The position numbers and the translations under genes are program-made. Under the pieces are notes generated by a model. It had not been told where the DNA came from. It saw only the letters and a list, made by a program, of their open reading frames with translations, and did no database searches. This document shows positions 7,646 through 12,809 of a stretch of DNA of 12,809 nt, piece after piece; position 1 is the first letter of the stretch; each line of letters starts with the position of its first letter. Origin of the DNA: Nitrospinaceae bacterium (GTDB taxonomy: Bacteria > Nitrospinota > Nitrospinia > Nitrospinales > VA-1); assembly GCA_029937635.1 (NCBI GenBank), contig JAPYPM010000042.1:1-12809 (forward strand), read 5' to 3'.

Positions 7646-7873
7646 TTATCGTTTTAAATAAAAATTCAACTATTAAGATCTAGGGAATGTGTGTTGGCAA
7701 TTCACTTAAAAAAACACCCTGCTCTTTTACACACAGGCTGATTTTAAAAGTGTCTCATTGAAGATAAAAAGCTGCTCAGTTTAAAAGTGCAAGGGTCAAA
7801 GGTACAAATAACAAACTCACTTCCACAGAACGCGGTAGTTAAACATTAATTCTGCAAGAAGAAATTATTTCTA
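7646..7873. other. Non-coding stretch after modC
   Basis: I find no gene here longer than a couple of dozen codons. The stretch is somewhat richer in G+C than the spacer further right and contains the paired direct repeats described separately. A good intrinsic terminator for modABC is not visible. Confidence 0.5.
7743..7789. repeat. Short direct repeats resembling an insertion-sequence end
   Basis: TTTAAAAGTG occurs at 7743-7752 and again at 7780-7789, each preceded by a related GCTG-containing stretch. On the minus strand this reads CACTTTTAAA followed by an AGC-rich segment, twice. Repeated CACTTTTAAA-type boxes are familiar from the multi-repeat ends of IS21-like elements. No transposase gene is nearby, so at most it is a relic. 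Two ten-base AT-rich repeats could also arise by chance. Confidence 0.25.
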
Positions 7874-8029
7874 TTAAATTGGTTGAACCTTTTTTTTTCT
7901 CCCTTTGGTTTGCTTACTAAATAAAGAAGGGTTAAGACATATTTCATCAGACCTTCTGTTTAGAATTTTTTGGGAAATAACTTTTTTTAATTTTCCAGAT
8001 GGATCATAAACTTTAACGGGGTGCAGCAT
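7874..8029 (-). CDS. Small basic protein, 51 residues, unknown function
   Basis: Reading leftward, an ATG at 8029-8027 opens a 51-codon frame ending in TAA at 7876-7874. The protein begins MLHPVKVYDPSGKLKKVIS and ends in a lysine/arginine-rich tail (KGRKKKVQPI). A GAGG ribosome-site match lies 11 bases before the ATG. The V-x-V-Y-D-x-x-G-K-L-K-K-V-I-S opening has the look of a short beta hairpin found at the head of small conserved bacterial proteins, and the frame is the only sensible coding stretch in an 840-base gap. Its base composition is less AT-extreme than the sequence just upstream of it. Codons are plausible, with no internal weak points. I do not recognise a named family. The charge suggests nucleic-acid or ribosome binding, but this is only inference. 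Confidence 0.55.
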   Translation of the reverse strand: MLHPVKVYDPSGKLKKVISQKILNRRSDEICLNPSLFSKQTKGRKKKVQPI

Positions 8030-8486
8030 TTTTATTTAATCCTCATTTTAATATACTGGAGATTAACAAATACCTAAAAACTTTATAAAAAAAATCTTAA
8101 AATTTCTTTAAGTGGATTTGACTAGTTTTAGCATTTATATATAAAAACTAAAGAATGGCACTATAATCTTTATAAATTAAAAAAACGTTAATACTATATT
8201 AAGATTTATTAATATGTAAGCAATCCTTAATTTAACACACCGACCCAAAAAAAACCTTAATTTATTCAAATACTTATAGCCAGTTATTCACTATTATTTA
8301 CCTTTAATTACTACGTTCTAAATCAAAAAAAGTTTTCTCACCATTTATTTGTAAAAAACTCTGACATATCTACCTAAATTCAAACTTATTTATGGTAAAT
8401 TTAGTTTCCAAAAAATTTATTACAGTATATTTTGTTATAAAGGGATGTTTATTTTAATACAAAATATATTGTGAGTTGAACTGACT
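8030..8486. other. AT-rich spacer without a gene
   Basis: This stretch is about four-fifths A+T, with stops in all frames. It contains the presumed 5' region of the small minus-strand gene and, at its right end, the presumed promoter of the TPR/SUMF1 gene. Several tiny AT-only inverted repeats (for example CTTAAA/TTTAAG near 8097) are expected by chance at this composition. Confidence 0.6.
8432..8460 (+). promoter_or_regulatory. Possible promoter of the TPR/SUMF1 gene
   Basis: TTGTTA at 8432-8437 and TAATAC at 8455-8460 are separated by 17 bases. This would start transcription near 8467, some 20 bases before the first ATG of the gene. In sequence this AT-rich such matches are common, so the call rests mainly on spacing and position. 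Confidence 0.35.
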
Positions 8487-9848
8487 ATGATATGTGGCCT
8501 TTTTAAATTTTCACAAACCATAATGAAACTATTTCAACAGTTTATAATTTTTGTGTCATTCAATTTTTTGTTTTTTTCATACATTGTAAACTCAAGTGAA
8601 TCAAACAAAGATTCCAAACTGATGGAATTGGGAAGTAGTGCCTTTGCCGCTGGCAGATATAAAGAAGCTGAAAAATTTTTCAACAAAGTACTCGAAACTC
8701 AGCCAGATAATTATTTAGCCACTCGAGATTTAGCACAAGTTAAAATTAAATTAAATAAGTTGAATGATGCATTATCTCTTCTGAATAATATTCTCAAATT
8801 ACCTGTTGCTAAAGGTCGCAATATTATAGTTTATATGGACGGTAACCCTGAACCTCAAAATGCTGAACTGGTTGATGAAACAGTAATGGTCATAGATAAA
8901 TCTACAAAGAAAAATAATGAAGCGTTTAGTAAATTTCTAAAAGAGGAAACCGTTGAACCCGTTCCTCATTACCGTGTGTACTTTAAAGAAACAGGTAAAA
9001 TGAAACTTCTTCCTAAAAATAAAAACATCATCAAATACTTTGGAATTCCTGCGGCCACAAGGGAAAAAATCATGGCCCTAAAATCCCAAGTTAAGAAAAA
9101 AATTATTTCTTCACTTAACGTTATACCGAAAGAAGAAATGGTTGCAATACAAGGAGGGTGTTTTCAAATGGGGAGTAATGCTGGTGATCCAGATGAACTT
9201 CCAGTGCACGAGGTTTGCATATCTTCTTTCAAACTAGGTAAGTACGAGGTGAATCAAAAAAAATTTCAATCAATAATGGGAGTTAATCCTTCTGAGAATG
9301 TAGGTGCTGATCATCCAGTAGACAGTGCTAACTGGTTAGATGCTCGAGATTATTGCCAAAAATTGAGACTTCGATTGCCTACCGAAGCTGAATGGGAATA
9401 TGCAGCCCGAGGAGGGACGCAAACAGAATTTTACTGGGGCAATACAGTGAGCGGGAAGGAATCAAATTTTTGTGATCACGCATGCGAATTGAATATTCGG
9501 GAACCGCGTGTATCAGATGGCTTCAAGCACACCGCACCCGTAGGATCTTTTCCTCCCAATCCATTAGGCCTGCATGATATGTCTGGGAATGTGAGTGAGT
9601 GGGTTCAAGATTGGGTAGATCTCGAAAAAAACTACTACATGGTCAGTCCAAAAAAAAACCCGCCAGGACCACGTGCTGATTTAAAGACTTGCGGTGGTGC
9701 TTGTGCTGGAGCGGCATCCATCACTGATAAAATATATAGGGGCGGGGCTTGGAACCAAACAGTTCCCGAAATGAGATCAGCTAACCGCAGAGAATCTCAT
9801 TATCAACTACGAGCAGCTGGAAATGGTTTTCGTTGCGCTTCAAATTAA
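8487..9848 (+). CDS. Secreted TPR and SUMF1 (formylglycine-enzyme-like) domain protein
   Basis: A signal peptide or anchor is followed by two tetratricopeptide repeats (from SSAFAAGRYKEAEKFFNKVL through the ALSLLNNIL helix), a linker of about 100 residues, and a SUMF1/FGE-sulfatase domain from residue 218 to the end. Domain signatures are MVAIQGGCFQMGS, GKYEVNQKKF, RLPTEAEWEYAARGG, DMSGNVSEWVQDW, and YRGGAWNQ with the ending GNGFRCASN. The cysteine needed for formylglycine formation, normally just after RGGSW, is absent (N423 and Q instead), so this is not a sulfatase activator; many such proteins are C-type-lectin-like binding or cofactor modules. Two CxxxC pairs (CDHAC, CGGAC) suggest disulfides in the periplasm. 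ATG 8523, directly before the hydrophobic segment, may be the true start instead of 8487. It converges with the FliL-like gene 8 bases away. Confidence 0.82.
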   Translation: MICGLFKFSQTIMKLFQQFIIFVSFNFLFFSYIVNSSESNKDSKLMELGSSAFAAGRYKEAEKFFNKVLETQPDNYLATRDLAQVKIKLNKLNDALSLLNNILKLPVAKGRNIIVYMDGNPEPQNAELVDETVMVIDKSTKKNNEAFSKFLKEETVEPVPHYRVYFKETGKMKLLPKNKNIIKYFGIPAATREKIMALKSQVKKKIISSLNVIPKEEMVAIQGGCFQMGSNAGDPDELPVHEVCISSFKLGKYEVNQKKFQSIMGVNPSENVGADHPVDSANWLDARDYCQKLRLRLPTEAEWEYAARGGTQTEFYWGNTVSGKESNFCDHACELNIREPRVSDGFKHTAPVGSFPPNPLGLHDMSGNVSEWVQDWVDLEKNYYMVSPKKNPPGPRADLKTCGGACAGAASITDKIYRGGAWNQTVPEMRSANRRESHYQLRAAGNGFRCASN

Positions 9849-9856
9849 AAAAAATA

Positions 9857-10312
9857 TTATTGAATAATAAATTCTGTGAAGTAGGCTCCCTTGACCACTC
9901 CTTTTGTTAAAAATTGATTTACACGCGTTGTAATTTCACTTTTAAGTGTAAACTTTCCTTGAACGGAATAAACATCTTTAAATACTTTGGTGCTCAATAA
10001 TAAAAGAACCGAATCGGTGATTTTTTTAATATTTTTTTTTAGTTCAAAACTAACATCAGGACTGCTCATCTCCAAAGAAACCGTCACCTTCAAGAATCTA
10101 TTTCCTCCACTTTTAGCCAAGTTTACAATAAATGGATCAAGGTGAAACATAAGGCTCTTTTTTTTCTTCTTAATGAGCTTCGGCTCTTCACTTGATGTTT
10201 TTTCTTCAACCTTTTCTACCTCTTCTTGGGCTTCTAAGGTTCCCTGATTTAATAAAAATACCAATCCCGCAGCAACCACAAATACCACCAAACTTATACG
10301 ATATTTTTTCAT
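9857..10312 (-). CDS. fliL: FliL-family flagellar basal-body protein
   Basis: The protein is 151 residues with one N-terminal membrane helix (about 7-26), an acidic then lysine-rich linker (KLIKKKKK) and a FliL domain. The domain shows the family pattern FHLDPFIVNLA, then RFLKVTVSLEM, then KKITDSVLLLLSTKVF, FTLKSEITTRVNQFL and the terminal AYFTEFIIQ. FliL rings surround the flagellar stator and tune motor torque. A clear AAGGA lies about 8 bases before the ATG at 10312. No other flagellar gene is in the window, which is unusual because fliL normally lies beside fliM or motAB; FliL-like paralogues outside flagellar operons also exist, so the symbol is by family. It follows the membrane-protein gene after 73 bases on the same strand. 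Confidence 0.85.
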   Translation of the reverse strand: MKKYRISLVVFVVAAGLVFLLNQGTLEAQEEVEKVEEKTSSEEPKLIKKKKKSLMFHLDPFIVNLAKSGGNRFLKVTVSLEMSSPDVSFELKKNIKKITDSVLLLLSTKVFKDVYSVQGKFTLKSEITTRVNQFLTKGVVKGAYFTEFIIQ

Positions 10313-10385
10313 AGGTGTTTTCCTTCAACAATCAAATTCAGTGTATCAATTTTAATATAGGTACAATGTTTTCTGATTGGCTATT

Positions 10386-10895
10386 TTAATTAAATTTCTG
10401 AAAAAATACTTTATATCCTAATAGACAAAACAGACCGACAACAGAGATAAAAAAAGATCCCGTTGAAATTTGGGCCAAAATTCCCAAGGTTTCTTTAGCT
10501 GTATCAGTAGACCCCATACTGGGGGCTAAAAAACCGGCCAGAAACCAAAACAGACCATAACCTATTGAACCTAGACCACTTAAAAATGAAATACCCGTTT
10601 GAAGATAAGGAGAAAATCCCAACCCGACGGCAATCAAAGATAGGACAATGCTTATAACACCCATAGTTTGCGAGTGTAAGTGAGCTCTTTTCATATACAC
10701 CCATGATTTAGCGGATACTTTATCTGCTTTTTTTTGATCACCATCATACTTTTCATTCAGGGCAGCAAAAGCATCTTTCTTAAACCTATCCTTAAAAGAA
10801 TCTTCACAGCAACCAAACCCCAGCCCCATTAATCCGCCAAATAAAATAGCCAACAAAGCAAGAGCTAATCCAACCTTAATGTGAGTAAAATCCAT
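10386..10895 (-). CDS. Four-helix membrane protein of unknown function
   Basis: I do not recognise this 169-residue protein. It has four predicted membrane helices: about 6-28, 77-97, 103-128 and 142-163. A 45-residue charged, lysine/aspartate-rich loop lies between helices one and two and starts with a Cys pair (C29, C30). At the entry to helix two is an RAHLHSQTMG segment (H72, H74), an arrangement reminiscent of His-containing helices that bind haem or metal in small respiratory membrane proteins, but this is only a resemblance. Helices three and four are rich in glycine (SGLGSIGYGLFWFLAG), implying tight packing. The start has only a weak GGAT upstream. It lies 106 bases after the phosphatidyltransferase gene and 73 before fliL, so the three may be one transcription unit. 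Confidence 0.75.
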   Translation of the reverse strand: MDFTHIKVGLALALLAILFGGLMGLGFGCCEDSFKDRFKKDAFAALNEKYDGDQKKADKVSAKSWVYMKRAHLHSQTMGVISIVLSLIAVGLGFSPYLQTGISFLSGLGSIGYGLFWFLAGFLAPSMGSTDTAKETLGILAQISTGSFFISVVGLFCLLGYKVFFQKFN

Positions 10896-11001
10896 TTTTT
10901 ATCCAGACAAATTATTTTCAACTCATAATGTATTAAACTTATAACACGCGATACTAAAAATTTGTCCTCTTTTGGAATCAAAATACTTCTTTAACTATTT
11001 A

Positions 11002-12234
11002 TCAAATAAACTTGCTTTTAGTAAGGTACAAAGCAATTGCAAATAAAACAGATCCAAACCCGGACAACCAGAGAAACCAGTCCATATGTCCAAAAATCCC
11101 AAACAAAAGAACAACATACACAAAGTTTCGGCTAGCAAGATGCTGAATCACATCGTAAATCCATGTTCCATGAAAAAAGGAGCCTTTCCCTCCTATGGGA
11201 AAATAGATAAAATAAAAAATTAACACTCCTCCAACGCATAATAAAACAAAAGGAATCAGTGCATAAAGAAATCCACTACTCATTGCGACTCCAATCATAA
11301 TTCCGGTAAAAGCAAAAACGTTATTTAAGTTGTCACATGTTGTGTCCAGTTTGTCACCGAAGTCTGACTCCATGAACTTTAGCCTTGCTATATCGCCGTC
11401 ACAACAATCCCAAATGCTTGTCCCCGCAAAAGCTAGCCCCCCTAGTAATCCACCCCAATAGTCACCTCGGGAAAATTGCCAAGCTGAAAAAAGTCCAATA
11501 ACAAGACCCAATAAAGTAATCACATTAGGTGTAACAGGACTCTTAACTAATAGTGAAGAGATTCTAAGCGAGAAATAGGAGTTCACCCAAAAATCCATAA
11601 ATTGTTTGTAATAATGCTTATGCAAATTGATAAAAGCTCGCTCGGTTTGGCGGGCGGAGTGTTCATCCTCTATCAATTTAGCAAAATGCCTGGGGCCACC
11701 TAGGAAAATAAAATTGCTAGAATCCTGAATGTTTTGGCTTTTAACGTAGTTTTTAAGTACACCCAATTTAGACAAAGAACAGAGAAAAATATTACCTGAT
11801 TTTATTTGAGGGCCTTCTATCCCTATAATTTCATCCTGTCCAAACACCCCTTCTTTGCTTGATTTCTCAATAAAATCTTGAATAGTAGATGCCGTAACAA
11901 CCACATTACCCTTCACCACTAAAATGTTTTGTGATTTAATAGGGGTCTGATTATATCCACTAAACTTCCAGGCTTCCCCTTCCTCTTGTTCCTGCCAAGT
12001 AATATTTCCCTGAAACCTCGAGTCATTGACCATACCCTCTTCAGTTTTCAGCCTAATATCAGCTACGGACCCTTGATAAGAAATGATTATTTCATCCAAA
12101 CCAGCCCGTTGCAGAGTCAAGATCAATCGATCAAGTATTTTAATGCCGGCAAAATCTCTTTGAAGCAAAGCAGCGTATTGTCCGGGACAAGGAGGTAAAA
12201 ATATTATTGCCAGTTTCACTAGCCTCATAATCAT
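11002..12234 (-). CDS. CDP-alcohol phosphatidyltransferase with N-terminal nucleotidyltransferase-like domain
   Basis: The C-terminal half (about residues 225-410, six membrane helices) carries the complete CDP-alcohol phosphatidyltransferase motif D-x2-D-G-x2-A-R-x8-G-x3-D-x3-D at D276, D279, G280, A283, R284, G293, D297 and D301. It should join a CDP-activated lipid or alcohol to a hydroxyl acceptor at the cytoplasmic face of the membrane. The N-terminal half (about 1-200) has the outline of a sugar nucleotidyltransferase (KILDRLILTLQRAGLDEIIISY, NILVVKGNVVVT), as in bifunctional inositol-phosphate cytidylyltransferase/DIPP synthase enzymes. However, the usual glycine-rich GxGxR...K nucleotide loop at the extreme N terminus is not recognisable (LPPCPGQYAALLQ instead), so activity there is doubtful. 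The start at 12234 is supported by AGGAAG at 12240-12245, 5 bases upstream. Product lipid is unknown. Confidence 0.85.
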   Translation of the reverse strand: MIMRLVKLAIIFLPPCPGQYAALLQRDFAGIKILDRLILTLQRAGLDEIIISYQGSVADIRLKTEEGMVNDSRFQGNITWQEQEEGEAWKFSGYNQTPIKSQNILVVKGNVVVTASTIQDFIEKSSKEGVFGQDEIIGIEGPQIKSGNIFLCSLSKLGVLKNYVKSQNIQDSSNFIFLGGPRHFAKLIEDEHSARQTERAFINLHKHYYKQFMDFWVNSYFSLRISSLLVKSPVTPNVITLLGLVIGLFSAWQFSRGDYWGGLLGGLAFAGTSIWDCCDGDIARLKFMESDFGDKLDTTCDNLNNVFAFTGIMIGVAMSSGFLYALIPFVLLCVGGVLIFYFIYFPIGGKGSFFHGTWIYDVIQHLASRNFVYVVLLFGIFGHMDWFLWLSGFGSVLFAIALYLTKSKFI

Positions 12235-12752
12235 ATTTTCTTCCTATAAATTTTAAATCCTACCGATAAGATATATAAAAAATAATACCAAATGATTTTT
12301 CTTAGTACCATTTTCTAATTAAAATTTTATTTGCAGTACTTAATGCTTCTTTAAATAGTTATAAATTTTTTACTACTAGGATTCTTTTGTATCCTCAACC
12401 TATTTAATTTTTTAGGTGTAAGAAACGATTGATCTAATTTATGTATAAATATAATGTGATTTGTTCTTAGGTGGCTTCAGATATTCGAACTTTAGGTTGC
12501 GAATAAAGAAGTGGTAGGAGTTTCCGCAGTAACAGAAAGGTCGATATAACCATCAGTATTACACACTACAAATTTTGACCTTTAGGTTATGGCGGCTATT
12601 TCATTTAAGCCCGTTTGAAAAAATACTTAAGGAATTTTTTTATTTTTTTTAACTAAAAACAGTTAAATTTATTGATGCAGTAACATAATTCAACCCAACT
12701 GCACAGTTCCATCAAAAAAAATATACGTAAATGATTAATCCTTTGCAAAGTT
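12235..12752. other. Spacer between phosphatidyltransferase and tRNA-Ala
   Basis: No open frame of credible length is present on either strand. Bases 12246-12440 and 12620-12750 are very AT-rich and hold poly-T runs. Between them, about 12466-12600 is clearly richer in G+C (roughly 39 percent by hand count) and contains inverted repeats, reported separately. Confidence 0.6.
12466..12600. other. GC-enriched block with inverted repeats: possible structured RNA or gene relic
   Basis: The block contains a hairpin at 12483-12504 (8 pairs with one bulged base). It also has two interleaved inverted repeats: 12536-12542 with 12577-12583 (7 pairs) and 12546-12551 with 12585-12590 (6 pairs), in the order of an H-type pseudoknot. 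CTTTAGGTT occurs twice (near 12490 and 12580). A compositional island with local pairing in an AT-rich spacer is how non-coding RNA genes often look, but a decayed gene would look similar. The strand is unknown. Confidence 0.2.
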
Positions 12753-12809
12753 TGGTGGAGCTGACGGGGATCGAACCCGTGACCTCTTGCATGCCATGCA
12801 AGCGCGCTC
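12753..12809 (-). tRNA. tRNA-Ala (anticodon GGC), 5' part beyond the window
   Basis: The minus strand shows the 3' three quarters of a tRNA. The anticodon arm has stem CTTGC/GCAAG around loop ATGGCAT, giving anticodon GGC, which reads alanine codon GCC. The T arm has ACGGG/CCCGT around TTCGATC, and the acceptor strand ends in AGCTCCA followed by encoded CCA at 12755-12753. The D arm and 5' acceptor strand lie outside the window. It is transcribed leftward into the spacer. Confidence 0.95.

Noticed and set aside
12648..12667. Hairpin TTTAACT/AGTTAAA as the tRNA terminator
   Set aside because: The stem is all A/T except two G:C-type pairs and on the tRNA strand it is followed by A-runs, not a T-run.
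1..12809. CRISPR array, prophage or toxin-antitoxin pair
   Set aside because: No regularly spaced repeats, integrase, phage structural genes or paired small toxin/antitoxin frames were found.

Overview
The window is an AT-rich stretch (about one third G+C by eye) from a Gram-negative bacterium: it has periplasmic binding proteins with signal peptides, a c-type cytochrome domain, a FliL-family protein and a bacterial tRNA-Ala with encoded CCA. The mix (cytochrome c/FTR1 permease, TPR-formylglycine-type lectin-like protein, molybdate uptake) would fit a free-living, possibly marine lineage such as Nitrospinota. That placement is a guess from general gene flavour; there is no marker gene here that settles it.

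Bases 1-3959 hold three same-strand genes that look like one unit for redox-linked iron transport: the 3' part of a cytochrome c/FTR1 iron permease (the window opens inside its CxxCH haem motif), a PepSY-type two-helix membrane protein whose periplasmic part is a seven-repeat BNR (Asp-box) propeller, and a secreted FMN-binding protein with the SGAT-type flavin attachment motif. Genes one and two overlap by 4 bases, and their cytoplasmic tails look related to one another. Next comes a lone formyltransferase-family gene (4132-4911).

Bases 4985-7645 hold modABC, the high-affinity molybdate ABC transporter. Immediately before modA is a 58-base palindrome with 23-bp perfect arms. Its centre closely resembles the E. 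coli ModE operator, and it contains a near-consensus sigma70 promoter (TTGACC-17-TATACA). The predicted transcript would begin at or within a base or two of the best modA ATG, suggesting a leaderless mRNA repressed by a ModE-like protein when molybdate is plentiful.

Bases 7646-8486 are mostly non-coding, but hold one convincing small gene on the minus strand (51 codons, 7874-8029) and a pair of short direct repeats that resemble an insertion-sequence end. A secreted TPR/SUMF1-domain protein follows on the plus strand (8487-9848) and converges, with only 8 bases between, on three minus-strand genes: a lone FliL-like protein, a small four-helix membrane protein of unknown function, and a CDP-alcohol phosphatidyltransferase with a degenerate nucleotidyltransferase-like N-terminal half. 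The last 570 bases contain an AT-rich spacer with a relatively GC-rich block that could be a structured RNA or a gene relic, and the 3' part of a minus-strand tRNA-Ala(GGC) cut by the window edge.
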